Shown here: positions 45,364 to 54,529 of the stretch, in pieces
How positions within the stretch are numbered: the stretch's first letter is position 1
Layout of the letters: each line of letters opens with the position of its first letter
Source: Candidatus Sumerlaeota bacterium
GTDB taxonomy: Bacteria; Sumerlaeota; Sumerlaeia; JAFGJS01
Direction of reading: 5' to 3'
Assembly (NCBI GenBank): GCA_016928995.1
Contig: JAFGJS010000054.1
Span: 1 to 64,000, forward strand
DNA: 64,000 nt
Made by a program: the position numbers and the translations under genes
The notes under the pieces: generated by a model
Told to the model about the DNA's origin: nothing
Databases searched by the model: none
Seen by the model: the letters and a program-made list of their open reading frames with translations, nothing else

Positions 45364-48300
45364 TTAAAGTTTATCAATAAAAACCTTAAAAACGCCGTTC
45401 GACGAAGAGCAGAGCCAGAGAATATGAGGATTATCCGAATCCAGGACGCCATCGCAGAGATCGACGAATGGCTTACGCCCGATCCACCATGCGTCGTTGC
45501 TGGATGGGTATGACCGGGACTGGAAACGGATCTCATCGACTGAGACTTGAAATTCTCCCGGATCAAGACTCATCCCAAGAAACGGAAAAGGCGAAAAAGA
45601 CGATTTTTGCGGCGGCGTGCATAGCGCCCACAAATCACCTTCATGGAATCGAACTCGAAACACTGTTTGCAGGATCTGCGCATGGCTCTCTGCATCGCCA
45701 CCGAAGGATTTGAAGCCATTGGACCACTGCCCAGCTTTCCCATCGGGCGCCATAACTTCCAATAGCCGTCCCTTCGGATGCGTAATCACGGAAAGACCCG
45801 AATCAGACCAGGGCGCTTCCCATACTCCGCACATCGTGCCCAAGGCAAACGATTCATCATCAGGATTCGACGAAAGAGACAGGAAGTAATCAAACGCCCA
45901 CATTCGCACGTTAGAGCCTGGGAGCGCAAACAGCAACGACTCTCCATTCCTGATCCAGTCCCCATCGCTTATGCTGACATAGGGCAGCTGGCTATCCAGA
46001 AAGCGCTGTTTGACCGACCATTCCAGATTAGATTCATTAATGATTGCGCAATCTCCATTGCGAAATGCGCCGATGGCATCCGCAGTCAGTTGTTTTCGAT
46101 CAAAGGGGAAAACGCTGGTCAGATCATCGATCCCGCGCCCCCCCAGCTTGTCAGCGGACTGCGAAAGCCCCCATAGTCTGTCTTTATCAAAGCGGAGATA
46201 ATCATAACGCTTGGCTAGCAGTCTCACATCAATCAGGCGCAACTCGCCAGGTCTGGATCGGTCAGCCGCATATTTGAACAATTGGTAACCGGCGACTGAA
46301 GAATATTCCGATTCGCATCCATGCCAAATGATGGTGTTTTCAACTTCCGGCTCGCTGCAAACGGCATCGACGTTATCGAAAACAAACCGGCCGTTGACAA
46401 TGAAGTCATCGAACGGCATGCCATCCATCCTGATTTCAAGGCTGGCAAAGCGTGACAGGCTGCTCTTCAACGGCCAACTGTCTTCGAAGCAGTACTCAAG
46501 ATTGCCCGTTGGATTCCGGCGAGTTTTATTCAGGCTGACGACACTGCGGCGCAGCTTGCCGGCCGCCACATTTTTTTGAGCCGTAACGATGCGCTCATCA
46601 TTTCCGGTCAGCAGCGCCCAGTTCTTGGGAGTCCGCCAGTTCTTGACCATAACGCCGCAACGCAATCCTTCTTCATTGCGCGCTTCTTCGAGATCCCCAA
46701 TATCCACATCCTCGATCAAGCCTTCTTCAACGGCGTCGCTATTTCCATCCAGCCTTATCGCGATAATCCCCAGCTCCGTGGCGGCGACGATATTGTTCGT
46801 TGAAAGAACTTCAACATCAAACACATCATCCCATAAAAAGCGATTCTTTCCCCAGACTCGGGTCAGACATGTCCGATCGCCAGAGATCGAGCGAATCCAT
46901 GCCTGCCATTGACCTTTGTCTCTTCGCCATTCCGTCAGCAGTTTGGCAGCGCTTGCCGGCTCTGGTTCGAAATCTCTGGACCACAACGGTGTCGCAGAAT
47001 CGCCCAGACAACGCCATCGAAAATCGATCTCCGGCGCTTCAAGATATACGCCTTTGGCATCGCAGCCAAGCAAAAGCCCTTCCGGCATGCTTTCGGAGAA
47101 CGGCGCGTAGCGCGTGGTGTTCATGGGCTCCCTTGCGTCGCGCGTCAACAATCCACGATCAGGAAGCAGGGAGACAATTTCGTCACCGTCAGCGACAATT
47201 TGACCGCCGACATCCGAGAAGAATTTTCCCTTAACGAAAACACCGCCGTCGTCGCTCGTTGTGAAGCGGATGAAGTTCCCTTCTTCCTTCGCGCGCCAAG
47301 CCGCATTGGCATACAGCTCCGGGTCCGCTTGCGAACGCCATCCATCCGTCAGAATTCCTTCCCGTCCGTTTGACGGATCAAGGTGAAACGCCAGTCCACG
47401 GTGGCGGGTGTTGCAGATAAAAGCCGTATTGGATCCCTCGGCCACACTCACAACCCAGTCGTCCGCGAAACGATATCCCGTATCCTCCGCTTCCCATTTG
47501 CGTTCCACCGGAACCTGACGCTCGTCATTCCAATAAACTTGCTTGAGCTGACATTGTTGCAGGTCAAACAGCCATCGGCAGTCATTTCCCGCCCGGCATA
47601 CAAGTGATATGCTCTGGTCTTGCCCATTGCCACTTAGGACGCCGTTTTCATAGCATACAAATCCATCGGGCGTCTCGATAATGCAGTCGTTTGCTCCTCC
47701 TGAGTCATACACTGCATGAAAAAAGCGAATCCCCTGACGCAAGGGATGCCATGCCTGAAGTTGGAGCGTATTCTCGTCATGGATGCCAACGCCTGCGTCG
47801 GTCAAGATGATCAATTCGCCCGTTGCGGAGACATGCATATCGCGAGCCGCTTGCACGGCGAGTCTTTGCCCGGACCAAACCGGCGGCAACACATCACCGC
47901 TGTTTGCCGGATCAACCCAATGGAAAGCGAGTCCGCCCCCAGCCGCGGCGATGCATTGCAATTTTAATGGGCCATACGCAACGTCCGCGACAACGTGCTG
48001 CGTCTCCCCGTTGATCGTCCCCGTCAGGTCCGATAAGCGACGCTTCAGGTAGCGCGGCGATCCTTGCGGCGAAGCAGCCACAACAAGCCCCGCGGGAGAC
48101 GACGCCTGAAGCTCGGGTTCGAACTCCAGACTTGTTCGCTGCAAGATGTCCAAAGTTTTACGATCCGCATTGGGCGCCAGCACAAGGCGTCCGGAAGCGC
48201 ATTGAGCGATGATGCGTCCGTCATCCAACAGCAGCGCCTCATCATAGGCGTCCTCCACGAACCCGCCGTCCTGGCAATGCAATTCAATGAAATCTTCCTG

Positions 48301-51300
48301 GGTTCTCATGCGATAATTGGTCTGGCCGTTTGCGCGATAGATCCATAATTTCCCGCTGCAAATTGCCTCATCATCTTTCGGCGTTGAAACGTGTTCATAG
48401 TGTTGCGCCAGTTGCGTATACTTCAATTTTTCCGCGCGCGCCTGCTCCGCAAGGCTCTTCGCCAACTTGATGCTTGATTCCGTTTTTTGGATGAGATCAT
48501 CAGCCAGGCGCAATTCCTCAGCCAGCCCGGGAAGCTCTTCAGCGATCCGTTGATTCTCCAACTCCAAACGTGGTTGTTCGAGTTCGAGTTTTTCGAGTTC
48601 CTGGCTGAGGTTTTGAAGGCCGCTTTGGGCTTGCACGATGCCCTGCTCAAACCAATCCAGCCTGTTTTGCGCTTCCTTCAGGGATTTTTGCAGCCTCCGG
48701 CGTTGCATGTACGCTCCAAGAGACCATCCTTGCGCCTCTTCAGAATTGAGCTGCGCTTTGATCGATTTGATCTCCGCGGTGTTGTCGGTCACATACTTTT
48801 CGTTCTGACTGATTTTATCCTTAGCTGATTTTTGTCGAGCCAGGCTGGCATTCCGCTTTTGATTGTTATCGGCGATTTGCTTTGAGATCCGTTTACTCTC
48901 AGCGTTCAGATCGGCTTGCTTCTGTGAAAGTTCTTTGCGGCACTTTTCGCTCGTTGCGAATTGATCGCTCAACCTTTTCGCTTCCGCTTCCTGCGCCAGC
49001 GCCTTGATTTCCTCGGCATCCGCCAATGATTTGAAATACGGAGCCAGCTCAGCCGGATCGCAACGGTAAGTTATTTTCCTTTTTTGATCGCTCACGTTCA
49101 CGGAAAGAGCGTCGCCGCTGGATTGACGAAAGAGCAGTTCGAGCTCAACTTTGTCATCGCCCCTCCGCGCGCCGATCCAGCCGTGCAGGCTCGCGTCAGC
49201 TGGCGGTTGACTGACGATCTCCCAGGCTCCTTCCGCCACGCTGTATTTGACGACTCTCCCATGATCATCGATCATGTGGATCAACGGCTCCGTTTCGATC
49301 GCGCCGACAACCGCAACCGGATTGAATCCGTAAGCGGGGATTCCGCCTCTCCGCCGCTCGCCGCTGGCGGAAGGTTGGCTGACGTTTTGATAGTCTTCCA
49401 CTTTGATTCCGCCATTGGCGCTGATGGTTGCGATGCGCAGTTGATCCGGCTGCAGCAGCATGTCATAAGCTTTTCGGTTGCCATCCAGCTTGCGGACTGA
49501 AGAGAGTGACAGGCCGGCGCGCTCCGCATATCCCCACATGACATCATCCCCCGCGGCAAGCGCGATGGCTTCGCCCGAACATTGCACTCGATCTAATGCG
49601 GCGGAGATTTTCAGCCTGACGGTTGAAAAATTGTTTAACGTTGCGTCGTAAATCCCGCAAAGGCCGTTTCGTCCCGGCAAGAAAAAGAAATTGCCCGCGG
49701 CTTCCGTTTCCGGTTGCCAGAGCCACAGGGCATTACTCTCGATAAATTCCTTCATATCGCTCGTCGCATGGCATAAGCGTCGATCGGATGTCGCGAAGGA
49801 ATTCGCAAACCAGGAAATGCCGCCATCCTGCATAACGCACCAGAGTCCCGATGATCCAGGATACACACGAACGGCCTCCGGCCATTTCCGGTAAGCGCCG
49901 TTTTCATCGGAATGATAAACATAATCGCTGGCAGTGCATAGATTGATCGCCCCGCCAGCGGGCAGGATCGATGTGATTGCGTTGCTCGACACATAATCCG
50001 GGATGGAGTGTTGTTTCCATGAGCCCCACCGCGGATCGTACTCCGCCAGGCCGGCGCCGTCTGAAACAAGGATGTGCCCGGATTCCGTTTTCGCGATGGC
50101 CTTAATGGAATCGGGAGCAAACGAGAGCCGGCCTTCGCCCCATAGTTTCCATTCCGCTAATGCCGTCTGCTCAACAAGGATTTCATTGCGCAGCAACACG
50201 CGTCCTTCCATGGTCCGCGCCGCCACTTCCAGAGTCCGTCCGCCTTTGCTGTTTGCGCCTCGAAGCTCAGCGATGATATGGCCTTGGGGGATTCCCAGCT
50301 CCGACGCTTCGCCGTTTCTCAGATCATAATGGCAAAGCATGCCGGACATTCCCATGAAAATGATGCCGCGAGACGCGCCTTGCCTTCCATAGATGTCGCC
50401 GATGAACGACTCTTCCTTCGCCTCAACGCGATCGATCAGACAACTAAACGCGCCAGAGAAAAACGCTTCACAATCTTGATCGCGAAGAGTCTCCTTCGGA
50501 TAACGGTAAAGCGAACCGTTTTCATCCTTCCCAAACACCCGTCCTGCCGCCACGGCGATCGATGACGGCTTTCTTCCGTCATTCAGACCAAAGGAGTCGA
50601 GGCAGCGCCATTTATTTGCTCCGCCGCCTTCTCCCATGAACAAGTAAGGCTGCCAGCCTGTTTGAGCAGACAATTCCTCCTGCGCCAATGCAGCGATAAT
50701 GCCATCCGACGAAACCACGCTCTCGAAGGCGCTCAGCGTCCCCTCTTTTAACTCATAGGAGTCGCCATTCCTCACAAAAAACAAGGAGCGGGAAATGTCC
50801 TGATAATCATGACGCGATTGATCGTAACGGAAGGCGCCCTGGGTGGTGGCGACGATCAGACGATTGGACTCCGCCTTTTGAATTCCTTTAATCTGCAATG
50901 CGTTTGGGGATGAGGCGGAGCGTTCCCATTGGGTTCCGGCATTAATGACAGCCGGCCGAGGGTGATCAGCCAGAACACTCCTCACATAACAAACCTCGCG
51001 CCTTTTCTCATTGTTCTCCATCAGGGTTTGCCGAGTGTAGACCACAGCGCCGTCGTATTCGCTCACCCCGATCTCCTCGATTGCATTCGGATCGATTTCC
51101 GCAACAGACGCCCTGCCATTTTTATCCATACGACACGTTTTCAATCCGTGGCTTGTGGGAAAGAGCGCGACGGAATCGCCGCTGGAAGGCGAGCGCGCCA
51201 CGGCGATCTGATCCGCGCCCCCGCCGAAAATGCAGGACATGGAATGACTGGGGATATGGTATCCATACCCCCCTTGACCGGTTGAGATCCAAATGGCGGA

Positions 51301-52329
51301 ATCCGCGAGTCTTGCTGCGGCGATGTTTTGATCATCGAGCGGCGGAATGGATGGATCCTCGCGATACAGCGAAAAGAATGGACCCGAGATTGATTTCGCC
51401 TGCGGGGATGTAAGCCACTTGCCCCCCCTGCTATCGGTGACGGCAGCCCAGGCGTCCGTCCAGTCAGCGTCTAAATCCGTCACCTGCGCGTCATCCAAAT
51501 TATACCGCGCAAACTCACGAAGATCGGCTCTGCGTATTCCGATAAGCTGCGCGCCGCCCGAAACTGAGCGACAAATCCAGAGCGAATTCGAAGACATGGC
51601 GGCCTGATCGAGATTGCACTGCTGATAGTCGCCAAACTCCCACTGCCGTTGCCGCCGGCAGGAATCCGAGCCGTCCGCCCGCAGAAGGTAACGCCCGACC
51701 CCCCATCCTTTTACCGCCAGCAGCATACCGCGCTGATCCAATCCGCTTGCGAGAATCTTCGCATCTTCGGAAGTTCCCTCCGCCACCATCCAGCCGGCAT
51801 TTTCACCGTCAAGCCACTGCTCTTCCCGTGGGGAAAACTGCATCCCCGAAGGCATCTTTATTGTTTGAATGCTCTGATCGTGCAGCAGCGCGAGGAATCC
51901 ATCTCCGTCGGCTCTGGCGCAGACATCCAGCGCTCCCTTGTCATTCATGAGCTCGCGAGGCACGCGGCTGCGCTTATGAATCGCGAGCAGGCCATGCGAA
52001 GCCGTCCCCAGAGCGAGCCAATCGCCCGATTCAGCCAGAGTCGTGAAAGGCTGCCGCTCCACATAGTCCTTGCCTGGACGAGGATCTGCAATTGAATCGA
52101 TGGAATTCCAACGCCCGTTGGTGAACCAGAAAAGCCGGGGATTGACGGTCCATAGCATGCCAATGGCCAGCAGCGTCACAATGCCGGCAAAGCAAGGAAT
52201 AAAGATCCAGACAAACTTCACCTTGAAGGTTTCGGCGAAAAGCCACCCATGCCGTTCAAGCGCCTTGCTTCTCAGTTCCGCGGTCCACGCCGTTAAATCA
52301 GAGGTCCGTTTGTCCACAGGTCGTTCCAT
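45364..52329 (-). CDS. Giant membrane-anchored propeller-like protein with central coiled coil
   Basis: 2321 residues. A basic N-terminus precedes one membrane helix at about 38-62; the charge pattern predicts the rest outside the cytoplasm. Residues about 65-1090 consist of beta-rich repeats with Trp- and Gly-Asp-containing turns. Some read like regulator-propeller blades (ILVSDGAGLAEYDPRWGSW). Residues about 1095-1305 form a long coiled coil (KSLKEAQNRLDWFEQGI, LSQELEKLELEQPRLELEN). Residues 1310-2321 are a second propeller-like half. About 40 cysteines are scattered without pattern. The gene overlaps the upstream membrane-protein gene by 37 nt. It may be the beta-propeller partner of the MoxR ATPase; no enzymatic motif was found. 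Confidence 0.75.
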   Translation of the reverse strand: MERPVDKRTSDLTAWTAELRSKALERHGWLFAETFKVKFVWIFIPCFAGIVTLLAIGMLWTVNPRLFWFTNGRWNSIDSIADPRPGKDYVERQPFTTLAESGDWLALGTASHGLLAIHKRSRVPRELMNDKGALDVCARADGDGFLALLHDQSIQTIKMPSGMQFSPREEQWLDGENAGWMVAEGTSEDAKILASGLDQRGMLLAVKGWGVGRYLLRADGSDSCRRQRQWEFGDYQQCNLDQAAMSSNSLWICRSVSGGAQLIGIRRADLREFARYNLDDAQVTDLDADWTDAWAAVTDSRGGKWLTSPQAKSISGPFFSLYREDPSIPPLDDQNIAAARLADSAIWISTGQGGYGYHIPSHSMSCIFGGGADQIAVARSPSSGDSVALFPTSHGLKTCRMDKNGRASVAEIDPNAIEEIGVSEYDGAVVYTRQTLMENNEKRREVCYVRSVLADHPRPAVINAGTQWERSASSPNALQIKGIQKAESNRLIVATTQGAFRYDQSRHDYQDISRSLFFVRNGDSYELKEGTLSAFESVVSSDGIIAALAQEELSAQTGWQPYLFMGEGGGANKWRCLDSFGLNDGRKPSSIAVAAGRVFGKDENGSLYRYPKETLRDQDCEAFFSGAFSCLIDRVEAKEESFIGDIYGRQGASRGIIFMGMSGMLCHYDLRNGEASELGIPQGHIIAELRGANSKGGRTLEVAARTMEGRVLLRNEILVEQTALAEWKLWGEGRLSFAPDSIKAIAKTESGHILVSDGAGLAEYDPRWGSWKQHSIPDYVSSNAITSILPAGGAINLCTASDYVYHSDENGAYRKWPEAVRVYPGSSGLWCVMQDGGISWFANSFATSDRRLCHATSDMKEFIESNALWLWQPETEAAGNFFFLPGRNGLCGIYDATLNNFSTVRLKISAALDRVQCSGEAIALAAGDDVMWGYAERAGLSLSSVRKLDGNRKAYDMLLQPDQLRIATISANGGIKVEDYQNVSQPSASGERRRGGIPAYGFNPVAVVGAIETEPLIHMIDDHGRVVKYSVAEGAWEIVSQPPADASLHGWIGARRGDDKVELELLFRQSSGDALSVNVSDQKRKITYRCDPAELAPYFKSLADAEEIKALAQEAEAKRLSDQFATSEKCRKELSQKQADLNAESKRISKQIADNNQKRNASLARQKSAKDKISQNEKYVTDNTAEIKSIKAQLNSEEAQGWSLGAYMQRRRLQKSLKEAQNRLDWFEQGIVQAQSGLQNLSQELEKLELEQPRLELENQRIAEELPGLAEELRLADDLIQKTESSIKLAKSLAEQARAEKLKYTQLAQHYEHVSTPKDDEAICSGKLWIYRANGQTNYRMRTQEDFIELHCQDGGFVEDAYDEALLLDDGRIIAQCASGRLVLAPNADRKTLDILQRTSLEFEPELQASSPAGLVVAASPQGSPRYLKRRLSDLTGTINGETQHVVADVAYGPLKLQCIAAAGGGLAFHWVDPANSGDVLPPVWSGQRLAVQAARDMHVSATGELIILTDAGVGIHDENTLQLQAWHPLRQGIRFFHAVYDSGGANDCIIETPDGFVCYENGVLSGNGQDQSISLVCRAGNDCRWLFDLQQCQLKQVYWNDERQVPVERKWEAEDTGYRFADDWVVSVAEGSNTAFICNTRHRGLAFHLDPSNGREGILTDGWRSQADPELYANAAWRAKEEGNFIRFTTSDDGGVFVKGKFFSDVGGQIVADGDEIVSLLPDRGLLTRDAREPMNTTRYAPFSESMPEGLLLGCDAKGVYLEAPEIDFRWRCLGDSATPLWSRDFEPEPASAAKLLTEWRRDKGQWQAWIRSISGDRTCLTRVWGKNRFLWDDVFDVEVLSTNNIVAATELGIIAIRLDGNSDAVEEGLIEDVDIGDLEEARNEEGLRCGVMVKNWRTPKNWALLTGNDERIVTAQKNVAAGKLRRSVVSLNKTRRNPTGNLEYCFEDSWPLKSSLSRFASLEIRMDGMPFDDFIVNGRFVFDNVDAVCSEPEVENTIIWHGCESEYSSVAGYQLFKYAADRSRPGELRLIDVRLLAKRYDYLRFDKDRLWGLSQSADKLGGRGIDDLTSVFPFDRKQLTADAIGAFRNGDCAIINESNLEWSVKQRFLDSQLPYVSISDGDWIRNGESLLFALPGSNVRMWAFDYFLSLSSNPDDESFALGTMCGVWEAPWSDSGLSVITHPKGRLLEVMAPDGKAGQWSNGFKSFGGDAESHAQILQTVFRVRFHEGDLWALCTPPQKSSFSPFPFLGMSLDPGEFQVSVDEIRFQSRSYPSSNDAWWIGRKPFVDLCDGVLDSDNPHILWLCSSSNGVFKVFIDKL

Positions 52330-53861
52330 GGCGCATCTTCATCCTTGAGCTTGTTGATGTAGTTGATCATGTTCTGATGGTTGGATCGTTCCCCATCAAC
52401 ATTCTCTTGTTTCAGCTGATGGTACGCTGCGGCAAGCTCTGCGCGAGCGAACAGCATGACTAATGGCGTCCAGGTTTTTTCGAACAGGGAGGCATGCGTG
52501 GGCGGCCGGCCGAAAACGAGCCGCTGGATGTTCCGCAACACCTCCAGGCGCAAAGGCGCTCGTATTTCACGAGTCAACAGCAACCACGCACAAGGCGCTT
52601 CATGCAGAACGATGTCTGCAACAGCGCGATTCTCTTCCTTGTTTTTCAAATCACCGTCATCGTTTGCATACTGATGCAAACTCTCCGCAAGCGCCGTCAC
52701 ATGCCCGATTGACGTTCGCGCTCCGCCGGTCTTGCGGCACTGGCCGATTGCACTCAAAAATTCAATCCACCCTCTCAGGAGCTGAACATCAAATTCCTGA
52801 AGCAGATCCTTCCGCTTGTCTTCCAGCGCCCAATCGAGCAGACGCTTGAATTGAGCGCCGAAACCGGCCGGCGAATTCCCCGTCAGCGCCTCTTGCCATT
52901 GGTTGACGACAAGACCTTCCGTGAGCAACCCCATCAAAACACGCCGCCTCGCCTTCCGCGGCGCCACAAGTTCGCTCCATCCGCCGCGAAGCGCATATCC
53001 AGCGACCTGAGACGCAACGCTTAAATAGTTTGAAACACACTCCTCAAGCTTGCCGCCGTCGATCCCGTTGGGTGAATTCTGCAGCAGATCGCGTATTTCT
53101 CGCGCCTGGCAGAGATACTCCCCCCACAGCATGCTGAGCCGCGCAGGGGAGCATCGCGTCAGGGCAAAGCCGCTCAAGGCCGGCGTATATTTTTTCAGCG
53201 TCGCCCAAATGGAATGAACGCACTGCCGGGGATCGCTGCGCCACATTTGAAGAGCTTCGCGCAACGCCCTGAAAAAACGCCTCGGAACGAACAAATGATC
53301 ATCGTCATTTTTGCGAATGAGTTTGCATAAATCGCCGCCGTTTTTGCGCCACTGCTCGCAGATTCCGTATAGCGCCACAGCGCTGATCAGGCCTCCGCAT
53401 AAAGCCGCCATGATAAATAAGGCGATGGCCCAGTTGGAAAATTCCGGCCCGAATACGCACAAAGCCCTGTGCGCCCCAAGGATGAATATTATTCCAGCGA
53501 CAATAGCGACGGAGGGATAATAAACATGCATATGACCGGATCTGGAATAGATCACACATACTCGCAGCAATCCGAATGCAGTCACGACAAACAAAAACGG
53601 AAACAATTCATAAAAATGGGTTAATTCGATCAAGCGCGCTGCGGCGGGAATGTTGAAAAGCGAGTTCCAACCGAACAGCGCGCAAGCTCCAATGCACGGA
53701 GCCAGCAAGATCGCCACGCACGTCACGAAAAAGTCAACCACAGCTCCCAGCGCGTCGAATATCGTTTTCGGCAACGCCGCGATATGGGCGCCGCTCGCAT
53801 GATGCGGCGCCGGCGCGTCCCGGTGCCATCGCAATCGAGGATCGCTTGAAGATTCGGCCAT
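52293..53861 (-). CDS. Four-helix membrane protein with helical cytoplasmic domain
   Basis: 522 residues from MAESSSDPRL at 53861 (AGGGA at 9-nt spacing; an ATG three codons upstream abuts that site). Four hydrophobic segments lie within the first 200 residues (around 43-66, 85-107, 117-139 and 145-168). The remaining 330 residues look helical and soluble (LLDWALEDKRKDLLQEFDVQ, LAAAYHQLKQENVDGE). No family recognised. Its place between the coiled-coil gene and the giant protein, with overlap into the latter, suggests a membrane platform for the system. Confidence 0.6.
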   Translation of the reverse strand: MAESSSDPRLRWHRDAPAPHHASGAHIAALPKTIFDALGAVVDFFVTCVAILLAPCIGACALFGWNSLFNIPAAARLIELTHFYELFPFLFVVTAFGLLRVCVIYSRSGHMHVYYPSVAIVAGIIFILGAHRALCVFGPEFSNWAIALFIMAALCGGLISAVALYGICEQWRKNGGDLCKLIRKNDDDHLFVPRRFFRALREALQMWRSDPRQCVHSIWATLKKYTPALSGFALTRCSPARLSMLWGEYLCQAREIRDLLQNSPNGIDGGKLEECVSNYLSVASQVAGYALRGGWSELVAPRKARRRVLMGLLTEGLVVNQWQEALTGNSPAGFGAQFKRLLDWALEDKRKDLLQEFDVQLLRGWIEFLSAIGQCRKTGGARTSIGHVTALAESLHQYANDDGDLKNKEENRAVADIVLHEAPCAWLLLTREIRAPLRLEVLRNIQRLVFGRPPTHASLFEKTWTPLVMLFARAELAAAYHQLKQENVDGERSNHQNMINYINKLKDEDAPWNDLWTNGPLI

Positions 53862-53926
53862 TTGAATCATTCCCTGCGCGGAGCTCCTGGATTAGATCAA
53901 TCGCCAGCGCCCCGTCGATTTTTTTC

Positions 53927-54499
53927 TTATTCAACGCCGCTTCTTTGTGCGGCGATCCGCCGCCTTAGCGCCTCAATGTCAGCGCGCACGCGTTCAATAT
54001 CAATCCGGGTTCGCGCAGCCAATTGATCAATGTGCAAGGATCTCCTGGCATTCATCCTGGCGCCCTGACTCCGCTCTTCTATCTTTGCGAGAAATCCCAA
54101 TAATTGATCGATGTCTTGCGTCAACAAGCGATATCTCTGACCAGCCAAATCAGCGTCAGTCTCATATCGTTTGACTTTTTTCTCCCACACATCGCCGAGA
54201 CGGCCATTTTCACGTTCAAGCCGCCGATGCACACGCCGGCTGTAGGCGATTCGCAAATCCAGCCAGAGGCGCATCAGCGACGCACAAACATTTCGACGCC
54301 AGGACTGGCCTCGTAAGCCGGACATTTCTTGATTGACGGACGTCGTCTGCTCATGGAGTTGATCGATTCGCTTTTTCACATCATCCTCCCAAGCCCCCGG
54401 CTGTCCGAGGTCTTTCTGTATCGTTTCATGCAATTGTTCGAGTTGAACTTCCACAGCCAGCTCCCAATTGTCAGGTTTGCCAGATTGAATCAGCGTCAT
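53927..54499 (-). CDS. Coiled-coil protein of unknown family
   Basis: 190 residues, nearly all predicted helix with heptad-like spacing (VEVQLEQLHETIQKDLGQ; RTRIDIERVRADIEALRRRI). A hydrophobic-basic middle (CASLMRLWLDLRIAYSRRVH) could bind membrane or a partner. Located 30 nt after the 668-residue gene. Probably structural or adaptor. Confidence 0.6.
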   Translation of the reverse strand: MTLIQSGKPDNWELAVEVQLEQLHETIQKDLGQPGAWEDDVKKRIDQLHEQTTSVNQEMSGLRGQSWRRNVCASLMRLWLDLRIAYSRRVHRRLERENGRLGDVWEKKVKRYETDADLAGQRYRLLTQDIDQLLGFLAKIEERSQGARMNARRSLHIDQLAARTRIDIERVRADIEALRRRIAAQRSGVE

Positions 54500-54529
54500 A
54501 CGTCAAGATCGATTGAGCGAATGCTTCGG

